Below are positions 23,300 through 33,151 of a stretch of DNA of 64,000 nt, one piece after another. The notes below the pieces were generated by a model. It was not told where the DNA came from and did not search any database. It saw nothing but the letters and a program-made list of their open reading frames with translations. Both the position numbers and the translations under genes were made by a program. Source of the stretch: Topomyia yanbarensis (taxonomy: Eukaryota > Arthropoda > Insecta > Diptera > Culicidae); the NCBI RefSeq assembly GCF_030247195.1, contig NC_080671.1:29257543-29321542 (forward strand). The letters run 5' to 3'. How positions within the stretch are numbered: position 1 is the first letter of the stretch; every line of letters begins with the position of its first letter.

Positions 23300-25066
23300 C
23301 ATGGGGTGAATAGAGTTGGCTGTTTCAAGGACCGTTTCATCCAGTGATTGAGATTTTGAAAGATCGGACAGGATGGGATGAAATTGTATCGCGATTGTGT
23401 TCCCTAATTAAATGTTCTTCGCAAGGTTCGTCTGCGTGTTCGTACCGCGCTTCACTTTTTGCACTAAATACAAGAAAACGAGCCCTTGTGGGGACATCTG
23501 TTACTGCTTCTAAAAAATATTGGAAAATGAGATTCCTTGTACAGGCTATCGTTTTTTTTAGGAAAGTTCGAGGAAGAGCTGACATAAAGCTGTAGAAAAC
23601 AGTTCCTGGTCTTGGAAACTTGAGATGAAACGAGGAGCTTACACCAGGAACAACAAAAGAGGCTCAACCTTTCAAACAGAGATAGATTTTAGTGCAGATC
23701 TGGTTGGGTCTAGGTTAGTTACCGAGAACGTTATGATTTTGGCGAACTTCTTCCGGCACTGAGGAGACTTCAATTCGGGATGGAGAATTATCTTCAGCAA
23801 TAGTTTATTATTTATCTTCACATATGTTATAAAACAGATCAAGATTCAAGTGCCCTCTAAGGTTAGCACCCTTGGCGGGGGCCAACCCGGCCAACAACAC
23901 ACTACGGGCCTGCATGCTGCTCGAATCGAGATCCGCACGTTACAACAGAGACATTTTTGCATTTTTGCACCAAAGATTTCTTATGCATGTTATGGAGAGC
24001 TCATACATCTTCTCACAAATTAGTTACCTAAACAACTTCAAATTATTGATTTTTTTTTTTGATTTTTACTAGAGTTGGAAACCATTTCTGCTAACAAATG
24101 TGATTGGCCACTATTATTTATAGTGTATATTAACCCTTTACGGACAACGGCCTCCAATTTTGTATGGAGAGGTACCACAATGCGTGGTCTGGGTACTCAA
24201 ACGAGAGTGGTGGTGAATCGCCGAAATGGAACAGCTACATGCCAAATAGTTTTTGCTTCCCCGACTAATCGTGCAGGATCCTCGGTGTCGGGAAGCGTTC
24301 TGCAATATCGCGAAGTTTCCGATGCCCAACCTAGTCCCAACCAGTTGAATCTCTGGTTTAAATGCCACTTAGACCTTCGATGTTTCTGGAAGAGCTGGAA
24401 ATTCCATGTTTGATGTTAAATTTTTAAGACCAAGGCCAAGTTAGCTTAATGTCAGTTCTTCCACATTTGCCCACAGTTTTTAGGAGCAATCAAGAGAGCA
24501 TAACGATTTGTTGTGGGGAGTAGCGTAACTCTTTTTAGTATTTCTGCAAATGAGTGCTTAGAGCGTCTGTTAACAGAACACTTCAAATTCCTCGGGCGCT
24601 GTTTTATGCGAGGATTGGCAATATATCATGTGGACTCTCCCTACAATAGGTGTACTTTTCAGCATTCCCAATGCAAGAGTCATAATTCTTTACGCAATTG
24701 TTACACCGAGCCTTATTGTTACTGTGGCCTATTTGTTGTGATGCAATACACGACACGCGATACAAACAGTTGAACAGGCAGGCGATCCTTGTCGTACAAG
24801 ACGTAGTTAAACGCAATGCAGTTCTGACAAATATCACCCGATACGAGTTTGAAGCGACACACAATTAATCCCGTCCAGTAAGATTACCATTGAAATCTTC
24901 ACTAGCTGGAGCAAGGAGCCGTTGAAACAGTCAACTCCGCGCATCATTAGATCTACGCATGATAAACTCGAATCGAGGACCACACCGTTGATCTCAACTT
25001 TATGGGCAGGTATGCAGACGCAGTAGTCTTTTATGAAAGACCTGAATATCACTTTTCCACTACTAC
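23300..25066 (-). pseudogene. Non-LTR retrotransposon ORF1 (gag-like), heavily decayed
   Basis: From about 25066 downward, several minus-strand frames together give a gag-like layout. There is an N-terminal part with 'GKVIFRSFIKDYCVCIPAHK' and then a strand resembling the RNA-binding region of I-type LINE gag. A region ending 'IGHSNNKARCNNC' (near 24690) looks like a CCHC knuckle pair with its first cysteine positions damaged. Lower-coordinate frames (23337-23667) are Ser/Lys/Arg-rich, like gag tails. There are several frameshifts and stops. The same arrangement is seen at 29460-30330. The call is by pattern and needs a translated search. The upstream boundary abuts a GATTAC-rich repeat at 25067. 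Confidence 0.45.
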
Positions 25067-25260
25067 CAAGGGGTTTCCAACAGCATTGATTACATGTCAC
25101 TCCCGAAAAAAATTACCTAGATTACTTCATGGTTATAAAGATTACTCCTTCGAAAAGCTGAATAATAATTAATTACTCGATTACTGTAAAATTCCTCGAT
25201 TACTCTGGATTACGTCGAAGCAAAGCGAGTTCCTGTTGGAATTATTTCAGATTATTCAAT
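25067..25260 (+). repeat. GATTAC-rich repeat, copy 2
   Basis: It begins CAAGGGGTTTCCAACAG and consists largely of GATTAC/GTAATC words. It directly abuts the gag-like relic ending at 25066. Confidence 0.7.
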
Positions 25261-25517
25261 TATTTTAAGCGGAAACTGTTCATGCTTAGCAAATTTATCG
25301 CTATTTTATTGGATTTCGTCATCGGGGGTTACTTTACGCCATGGGGGCTAATTAACGCCAAATTTAACATTATATTTTGACAAAAGCAAAACATAGTATT
25401 ATTCGCTGGTTCAACACAAACTCAAAAAATGGATATAGGTTTAAGAAAATGCTTGCAAGTGATCGTAGTAGGCGACGAAACTGAAATATAAAATATGCTC
25501 AAAAAGCATTGTACCTT

Positions 25518-25639
25518 ATGCTGATTTCGTTTTTAGAGCCGATCCACTCTAGGTTCGCTCTGAGCTGTCACTTTTGTATGGATTTTGTAAATATTAGAGC
25601 GAACCTAGAGTGACTCTGATCTAAAACCGAAATCAGCAT
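25518..25639. mobile_element. 122-bp hairpin MITE
   Basis: ATGCTGATTTCG... and its reverse complement bound a hairpin whose inner stem includes 'cactctaggttcgctct' and 'agagcgaacctagagtg'. There is no coding capacity. The flanks suggest a TTA/TAA target, but the duplication is not certain. Confidence 0.75.
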
Positions 25640-25983
25640 TAAATTCTATTGGGAAAGTGCGATATACTGATACAAAAAATTCAAAACGAAGATTCGGATG
25701 AATAGTAAGCTGCTGTATGCTAGCTTGTTATCATTTCACACAATCTTTAACAATTTTTATAAAATTAATAAAACCAAGCGGGATGCAGAGCGAGTACAGG
25801 CGTTATAACCTAGGCTTATTAGCCAGGTGTAAATACCTCTGCACCATCCCAAAGGACCAAAGGAGTGACATTAACCTTCTTAGCAAAGCCACTCCCAACG
25901 ATTTATTATATCCCCTTCAAACTGAAACAGTCGGTACGGTTGTCCTCATTTCTTCCTACTTTAAGATTCAAAACAATTCGTTA

Positions 25984-26114
25984 ATTAAATTATTTATTAA
26001 GGACCGATTTCTTCACCTTCGCTTAGCGCTTAAGCCAGAGTTAAACGTACTGGTGAACCTGGTTTAAAAGTTAAGTGAGGGTGAAGAAATCGGCCCTAAA
26101 TTAATAATTTAATT
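25984..26114. mobile_element. About 130-bp hairpin MITE
   Basis: 'ggaccgatttcttcacctt' (from 26001) is inverted as 'agggtgaagaaatcggccc' (to about 26096). The AT-rich flanks 'aattaaattattta' and 'taataatttaatt' are also inverted. The interior contains a second, weaker self-complementarity ('gttaaacgtactggtgaacc'). Confidence 0.75.
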
Positions 26115-26324
26115 ACCGTCTATTTTTGAAACATCTTCAAACCCACTCTGCACATTAGGCCTGGCCGTTTTAATATTTGCGACACTAGAAAATATGCTTC
26201 AAATATTAATATTGACAAGAAAAACATTACAGAATAACTGTAGTGTTTTTCAGGATGGTTTTCAATACTGGCTGTGTCCCTTACACAGAATAGAATAGAA
26301 TAGAAATTAATAAAAGAAAGCGGC

Positions 26325-26710
26325 ATGCGTCTTCCTCAGGGTTCATCTCTCAGCCCCCTTTTGTACAATTTGCTTTCCAACGACATCTATGAATATCTTG
26401 CAAATTTTAACACGCTAAGGCATCTTTCAGATGATGGAGGGGTCACCGTAATAGGATCCAAAGCCATCGATCTGCAAGGTACTTTGGATAGTCGTCTGCT
26501 TGGACTATCTACTTGGACCGGGTATAAGGTTTTCCATTTTCCACAAATCAAAACTAGTCGTATTTTAAAGCAAGCGTGATTCAGTACAACTACAGCTTCT
26601 TTTAATGGGTCAAACTATCGTTCAAGTCCCCACAGTAAAATATCTTGTCATCTGGTTCGACTTGGAAACTACATTAGAAATCTGAAATAGAAGTGGCAAC
26701 AATCAATTTT
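26325..26710 (+). pseudogene. Non-LTR retrotransposon reverse transcriptase fragment
   Basis: The frame starts with 'LPQGSSLSPLLYN', the G-(V/L)-P-Q-G-S box of LINE reverse transcriptases. It continues with 'LRHLSDDGGVTV', where the catalytic A-D-D is S-D-D. After a frameshift near 26510, the segment 'VPTVKYLVIWFD' matches the thumb-side region of I-type RTs. It is followed, after an unassigned stretch and the 26915-27608 insertion, by RNase H and C-terminal signatures of the same type (27613-28210), so the two pieces probably belong to one decayed element. Confidence 0.7.
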
Positions 26711-26914
26711 CTAATTTTTTTTAAATTTAATAACCAGAATATGGTGGGGCGCTCTGATTCATCAAAACTCGACGAGTCTCTTGGCTTCGGCACATTCAAT
26801 CAAAATTTCACCACTTCCACAAACTGCTTCAGTTTATGTCTCAGAATTAGCCGTAATTTAGGATATCCTTGGGATCGTTGACATCCTGCCTGTAGGCCAT
26901 TATTTCATCGTTAT

Positions 26915-27608
26915 CAGTTATGTGTTCAACAAAAAAAACATCTTCAACAGGCCAACGAGGGTACCCAGGGTGGTTCTGTACAATACAACCGGAATAATGG
27001 ATCTGGTTTTTGGTAATCCGGATTTTCCAGATTTTCCGGAGTAACTCTTCAAATTGTCTCGGAAGTCTGTTTTTATTGTTACGGGAACCTGCTCCGGAAT
27101 GTCCGTTCCGGGGTCAAATCACCAAAAGGTTCCAAAACCACGAGATACAGCCTACAGATGCAATTCCAAGAATTTTGATACCCATATTGCTAGTATTCCA
27201 TTGAAGTTCGCAAATAGTCCCCCTGCACAGGAACCTGCTTCCGGAGACCCGGATTCCTGGGAACCGAATGAAGTAACCCGATTCAATTTTAGCAAGTCCA
27301 AAAATTGATGAGTTCCTGAATCCAAAACGGCCAAAAGTATCGAAATCGGTTGGATATTACCTTAGTTATGGGCATTTTAGTTTTGTGGGTACCTGGGTAC
27401 CCACATCGGCCTGTTACGTAGTAAAAAAATCAGGAGCCCCTCCTCACTCCCACCCTTACTATATCAACAATATTATTAACCCAAAAGCTTGACTTAGTGA
27501 AGTTCTAAGATGTCACAAAATTTCAATTTCCAGCTATGGATAAAACATAGGAATTTCATTAATTGAAACTTAAAAAGGTATCCGGGTACCGCGTCGGACA
27601 CATAACGG
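26915..27608 (-). mobile_element. Palindrome-rich non-autonomous DNA element, copy 2 (694 bp)
   Basis: This is the reverse complement of 18371-19262, with an internal deletion of roughly 200 bp. The ends are CAGTTATGTGTTCAAC and ...GTCGGACACATAACGG. The flanks are TTAT at 26911-26914 and 27609-27612. The palindrome word is present in decayed form three times (near 26955, 27386-27405 and 27578-27591). The insertion splits a LINE RNase H. Removing it with one TTAT gives a continuous frame across the junction reading into 'MDSISCKES', so the TTAT pair is a true target duplication. Confidence 0.85.
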
Positions 27609-27612
27609 TTAT

Positions 27613-28210
27613 GGATAGTATAAGCTGTAAAGAGTCGCTCAGTTCGATAGAGCGTGGAAAGCACTCCCCGTATTTTATGGGGAAAACACGGCAACTCCTG
27701 AGTTTTATTGTTCCAATTGCTCCATTCCGGGTAATGAGAAGGCGCAAACTCTAGCTAAGGTGATTTTTATGAAAGATCAATTCACTTCAACGAAGGCAAA
27801 TATCGTGGAGCAGTAGAGACTTAGGAAAGTGGCAACATTCTATAATTCCAAAAGTGTCCACGAAACCCTTTTTTAAGGTGATAGATATGGGTTGTAATGT
27901 AATTCGGGTGATGCCGATGTCAAATCATAATACGTTGGATGCGCATTCCTTGCATATTGGGCTTGTGGAGAACGGTCTTTGAACTTGTGGCGAGGGATTA
28001 TCACGACATCGAACATGTTGTCTGGGCATGAGACGAGTATTGTGGTGCCAGATCTCAGATAAACAATTTCTTTTCGGTTCGGAACGTACTTGCGATGAGC
28101 GTCCAAACATAAGTTACTTCTTCATTTTTGTCTATCGTTTTCTGATGTCTACTACAAGAACCAGCAAAAAATCTATTGCTGCTGCAAAGACCAGCCGAGT
28201 GGTCTTTTGT
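27613..28210 (+). pseudogene. Non-LTR retrotransposon RNase H and C-terminal region, decayed
   Basis: 'MDSISCKESLSSIERG' and 'HSPYFMGKTRQLL' are in RNase H position. After frameshifts come 'HSIIPKVSTKPFFKVIDMG' and 'SNHNTLDAHSLHIGLVENG', the same C-terminal signatures as in 21390-22010 on the other strand. 'TCGEGLSRHRTCCLGM' occupies the place of a Cys/His cluster ('CGEGYHDIEHVVW'-like in relatives) but in a shifted frame. The end, around 'FIFVYRFLM', is close to the usual C-terminus. Multiple frameshifts make it non-functional. Confidence 0.65.
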
Positions 28211-28699
28211 GTACTATAATGGTGCAAGCTTCGTTGTCCGCCATCTCTTTGGTGTCCCTAATATTCCCTTTTCTACTAAATCCCCTGAATGTCGCTCTTG
28301 TGAATTACCCCATTGTGAATGTCATTCCAAAGAATATTTTGCACGCCTCCCAAATGTCGAAAAATGTGTCTTCTAATTTTAATTGTTAAATCAAAAAACT
28401 TTCTTGTATTTTTGTATTGAAATGTTTTTGAATGCCTCCCGAATTTTTAATTACCTTCAGTCAATATCTTAGGGCCTAAGAAATTCAAATAACAACTTTT
28501 GTATATTACCAATATTCATAATTTTAGAATGGCTATTGCATTAATATAAAAAAATAAACTGAGAGAGCTGAAACGCCCTAGATTTAAAAATATTAAATTA
28601 TAAAACAATAAAATTATGGGTACTTTCCTTAATAGCCATAACGCTCATAAGGTGTCCGTCTTAGGCACAGTTTCCCTAAGCCGCAAATAAAATGTATTG
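28211..28699. other. Probable LINE 3' UTR and unassigned DNA
   Basis: This AT-rich stretch follows the decayed C-terminal region at 27613-28210. Nothing further is recognised. Confidence 0.3.
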
Positions 28700-28920
28700 T
28701 GATAGAATTGGTCTTGTAGTAATGAATTACTTTACGATTACTTTATGATTAATTGATTACATTGTATTTATGGTTGATTACGCGAATTATTTTAAGAGTA
28801 CAGACAATTACCCTACTTATTATTGATAACCAATGTAATCGACAGATTACCGAATTATTTCGAAAAATCGAAGTAATTCTTGATTAAGTGTCACTGTTTT
28901 AGCCTGTTGGAAACCCCTTG
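28700..28920 (-). repeat. GATTAC-rich repeat, copy 3
   Basis: Reverse orientation: it ends '...gttggaaaccccttg' at 28920 and starts near 'atagaattggtcttg'. Numerous GATTA/TAATC words fill the interior. Confidence 0.7.
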
Positions 28921-28929
28921 ACTACTACC

Positions 28930-29460
28930 ACTATCCAGGTTATCTTTTGTGGCTGCCCCTGTTTGCTCTACATGTTACAAATTGCTTGGGAGTGAGGTGT
29001 TTGTTTGTCCACATGTGGCGTCCCAGCCGAGTAGTACATTATTAATGTAGACGAGGATACTTCGAGAGCCGTTATAAGATGCCTTCCGAAGTGTCGCTTC
29101 CTTCGAAGAAACAATACTGCACAATGGAAGAGAATATGCTCCGAGCTCTCAGGCTTATAGTTACAGAATTGACAAATGTCATCTTGACTTTTGCCAACTT
29201 TTTTCAGGGGATACAAAATAAGCAAGCGATTATATGTAAGTCTTTTCATTTTAGATTTACTAGGTTTTAGCTCTCATTGTATCTGGATGTATGAATTTTT
29301 TTAGCTTGTCGAACGCCTACTAACGCTAGTCGTTTAGTAGTTGGTCTCTTGTCCAAGCCGAAAGTTCTTGTTTGATGGCATAGGTAGATATGCCTAGAAA
29401 TGGTTCTGGTCCAACATACATGGGTATTCGGCTCGGTGTCCATCGAACGCTGTCGCTTAA
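28930..29460 (-). pseudogene. Non-LTR retrotransposon C-terminal Cys/His region, decayed
   Basis: The frame 28968-29249 carries 'DICQFCNYKPESSEHILFHC', a C-x2-C-x8-H-x4-C cluster typical of the region after RNase H in several insect LINE clades. Upstream residues (higher coordinates) include 'LVGVRQAKKI', as in the tryptophan/glutamine-rich linker before that cluster. Frameshifts separate the parts. It sits directly next to a gag-like relic on the same strand with no RT between them, so a large internal deletion is likely. Confidence 0.65.
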
Positions 29461-30330
29461 GTGAAGCGTTTCTTCTTCGCCGCTTCGCTTAAGTGGCTAG
29501 TTCACCGTGTACCTCCCTCCGACACTCCGGTTGCTCCGCCGTACTGGTCTGTGTCTTCCTTGACCATTGTCCGCTCCTCGACGCTTGCTGGAGAGTTAAG
29601 AATGGACAAAGTGCAGGACACAACATTCCCCCTTAGAGTGGGACACCTTTGGGTCCTTTCGGAATAGTCCAGGGGTGGAAATATTTCTCCTCTTTCTGAA
29701 CGCGCTTGTAAAATCAAAAGATGTTCCCTATTGTACGTCATCAGAATCATTCTAGTAAGTTTGCAAACATGAAAAGGAATATTCTGAAAGCATTTTGATA
29801 CCAGATTATATGCAGGCGCAGCATTCTTCAACATTTCTACCAAAGAGCCTTTTGGGCGTTCCTTAAGCGAGCGCTTGAGTTCCTCTCAGCGCAGCTTGTA
29901 CCCAGGACATGACTGTATTCCCAGAGAAATTTCCTTACAGTGAATACATTTCACAGAATTTTTTTTGTGGGAATCATTCACATATTCCACTGTTCGCAGT
30001 TGAGGTAATTCATGACGCGCGGTACAAACAAGCGGACATGTAGACGAAGCCTTTCCATTATAACGTGGTTAAGTAGAGTAGTCCCTTTTGCAATTGTTTG
30101 TATTCGAGGATTTTTACTGGCTGAAGCAAGAGTTTTTTAAATCGACCCATTACGTCTTCAAGCTGAGCCTCGCAAGTGAGACCCGTCTCGGAAACAACCC
30201 CATCTATTTCCACATCTGGGGCTGGAACCTAGACGCGGAGCTTTGCCGTAAAGCAACTTTCATAAGAAATCCCGTTCGCTTACTTCAGGCTACCAACTAC
30301 TACATCGAAACCGAACCTTGCTGATCTTGG
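29461..30330 (-). pseudogene. Non-LTR retrotransposon ORF1 (gag-like), decayed
   Basis: The C-terminal part (29502-29843) begins 'MVEMLKNAAPAYNLVS', like the 'SFAEMLK-A-P' motif after the knuckles in I-type gags. Upstream (30330 down to 29880), the minus strand reads fragments such as 'KCIHCKEISLGIQSCPGYK', a cysteine pair in the position of a terminal knuckle. Stops and frameshifts are frequent. Gag would coat element RNA; this copy is non-functional. Family assignment is by pattern only. Confidence 0.5.
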
Positions 30331-30648
30331 TCGTTACCGAGCAGTATGGCGCCGGTGTGTTTAGAACAGCGAATGAAAGTAAAATAATGTGGTTACTTAT
30401 ATTTTGTGTTGATCGATGAAGTTTCAAGTTGAAGAACTGTACCGTTACTCTACTTGCACTGCGATCAACGATTACATACGAGCTATTATCATTAAGAACA
30501 ATATACTGTTATTCAGCTTCGAAATTGAAGTGGACGAAAAAGTCGACTTATCCATTCAATCGTCTGGTTACGCATGAATTCTTGGTTGTGCCGCGAATGG
30601 AGAAGCAGTAAAAAGAAAAAACCCGATAAGTAGCCTTTTAGATGCCTT

Positions 30649-30652
30649 AGCT
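30649..30652 (+). repeat. Target-site duplication AGCT, left
   Basis: AGCT immediately precedes the left LTR and recurs at 40738-40741 immediately after the right LTR. Confidence 0.9.
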
Positions 30653-32228
30653 TGTAACGTTTCGTTCGTGCACACAACGTCGGCAACTTCAGCGCCACTT
30701 CCGTAAGGAAGGCTGCCGACGCAAGACGGTAGTCCGGCCAGAGACTCTAACCACGGGCGGGTAAATGAAAGTGGCTCAAACACAATGTCTCATTCGACTT
30801 TCCCGAACGCAAAAAAGAGCAGAAGACTAAATCCGAGTAAGAGATCGAAAAGGTAAGCTAATCGCGGGTTCAAATAAACACGGGTAAACTAAATTAAAAT
30901 CTACGCGTTCGCCTTAGGGAGAGATTGCCGGTGACCTTTAAGCTTGAGAGGAGTAGCGTTTCACTTCATGATCACATTGTGTATTTTCAGTTGGTTTACA
31001 TTTGTTCTAGGTCCCGGGACAAATATTGGTCATGCTTTTACTCCTACGCTTATGCTAACTCATTAGCCTAGTATCGATCTGACCTGCAGTTGGTGAACAG
31101 CGGTAACGGGAACTGGTTGGTGACGTTGGCGGTGGTATCTGGAACTGATTGGTGACGTTGACGGCGGTAACAGGAACTGGTTGGTGACGGTGACGGTGGT
31201 AACTGGAACTGGTTGGTGACGTTGACGGGCGGCAGGCGTGAGCGACCGCGTGCGTTGATTTTCGATGAACTTACTTACGCAGAATGTTTCAGTAGGCTGC
31301 TCGATTCGTAGCAATCATCCCCGAATTTGTACCATAAAACATAGCTCGAGTGGGTGATGGTGTCTCCGATAGCTTCGTGACAGGTTTGCTATGTGCCGCC
31401 AGGTGGCACGTGGAGAGTATAGTTCTGACGTTGCACGTAATGCTCGGCGGGTGGGTTATGTTGCCGACCTTCTATGCGACGATGTGTTATGTAGCAACTG
31501 TATTTTCCGACGAGGGGCGCTCTGAAGCGTACGCGCCGAGTTGTCGGTTCTACGAGCCCCAACAAAAAACCCACGTTGGCGCGGGTTTTCAACCTGGTCA
31601 ACGTGATCGATTAGATGAGATAACCTCAGTTTCTGCTTATGTCTTACCTGACTATACTGGTACAGACCGCACAATTCGGACTGATTGGCTACTTTGCTTG
31701 CCTATTTCACTGGTTTAAGCTTTCTTATGAGAACGGCTGCAATAAAATAGGTTTTAGCCCTATGTGCCTAGCACGTGTTTAATGAGATCGGTCGGAATTT
31801 AGCTCACCTTACAGAAACAGTAATCTTTTGCACCGTAACCGTGTTCTACACAAATATTGTCAAGTTTAGCCGTACCGTAAGAAAAATATCACATCGAAAT
31901 TGATTTAATTAATTCTATGGCTAATGGTTTCACTCTATCTGACCGCCGTGTAAAGGGATCGACAGTCTCCACTTAAGTGATCTGATCAGTCTTTTTTGAG
32001 ACAATTAGTGGCGTGATCTTGGGAAAACAAAAGCATTTTCCTTCTCGCTCAGTCCCATCGGCATTTGTAACTGATCCTTCTACGGGTGGGAAAAACGAAG
32101 GGGAGTGCGTGGAGCAGATCTCGGTGATTTAAATTTCCATCAGCAAGACAGTCTCCCGTTGACGGATAGATGGCACTGAAAGTAATGCTGTCAGTCGTAT
32201 GCACAGTGGGCTAATTAATATCGTTACA
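30653..32228 (-). repeat. 3' LTR of the Ty3/gypsy element (left LTR)
   Basis: 1576 bp, TGTAAC...GTTACA, repeated at 39162-40737 at a constant offset of 8509 with no difference that I can see. Since pol and gag are on the minus strand, this copy is the 3' LTR. A four-copy 32-bp tandem array lies at 31099-31226. Small frames inside the LTR are identical in both copies but show no protein-like features. An LTR supplies promoter and polyadenylation functions; I could not pick out a confident TATA box or AATAAA in element orientation. Confidence 0.95.
31099..31226 (+). repeat. 32-bp tandem array (4 copies) in the left LTR
   Basis: Units start at about 31099, 31131, 31163 and 31195, each with the core 'ggaactggttggtgacg' and 1-4 differences. 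The identical array is in the other LTR at 39608-39735. Confidence 0.95.
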
Positions 32229-33151
32229 TACTCGCGCATGCTAATCAAATAAAAATTTTGAAATTTGAACTAAATTTCAAAATTTTTATTGCGTTATGCT
32301 TTAATTAACGGAATAATTATTTAGAATCTAACAATAAGTTTGGCTAAAATTCCCATCGTTGAATTTGTATTCGCAAATTACGCAGAACTCTACCAAAACA
32401 TTGAGTAAACTATCTGAATTCGGCTTGACTATGCTGTTCTGTTCCCCCTTTTTCTACCTTTCCATGTATTCATTCATGCGCTCATGTGAACCTACCAATC
32501 ATTCTAACAAAATCCGATTACTTCAAAAAAATTTGAAAATTTGCTAACCCTAAACCAAAAATGACTCCAGAAATGTCTGGAAAAATATTCATTCCGAAAC
32601 CGATAACTCCAATTGATAAATTGGAAACATATTTTTACTAATACTTTACTGATCTCCTTCCATTCGCTCATTCTTCAACGCCCTTTTCAAATCTTTATAG
32701 CAGAACAACACGTCAAAGCGAATCAGACGCTTTCAGACGTTACAACATACTGGAATTTACGGTGCGGGTATATTTTGCGAAGCTGTCAAATGTCAACATA
32801 ATTTGGCATGCAAACGCAGAAAACAAATTAACTAAAACTAATTTGATACGGAAAAACTACGAACAGATGCAAATTAAGATATTTTCGGTGGGCTATTCTG
32901 TCGGTAAGTGGTTAATTAGTGGCGGTGACCTTATTACTGGTGGTTTAACTTTCCGGAGCTTAACTATATGGTTGTCAACAACGTGAGGAAACAGCGGACT
33001 GACATCTCGAACGTTGGACGTTTTGCCGTAGCACCTCAGTGAGTGTTTTATTTAGGCTTGTGCGATTGTTTTTGTGCATCCCGGCAGATGCACCGTCATA
33101 GCTTGACTTTTTTTACTGAAATTAGCCGTGGTTATAGGCCACGGTCGTTGC
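32229..33151 (-). other. Non-coding stretch between pol and the 3' LTR, with hairpin
   Basis: There are about 920 bases with no env-like or other frame on the minus strand. A perfect 19-bp-arm hairpin (32248-32266 and 32272-32290, 5-base loop) lies 20 bases from the LTR. No polypurine tract abuts the LTR. The nearest purine-rich tract on the minus strand is at 32443-32464. Confidence 0.8.

Noticed and set aside
30653..32228. Open frames inside the LTRs (for example at 31063-31314 and 31350-31718), identical in both LTRs
   Set aside because: They are identical because the LTRs are. One is simply the translation of the 32-bp tandem array, and none has protein motifs.
32229..33151. Envelope-like gene of an errantivirus-type element
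   Set aside because: There is no frame of adequate length, no signal peptide and no membrane segment on the minus strand.
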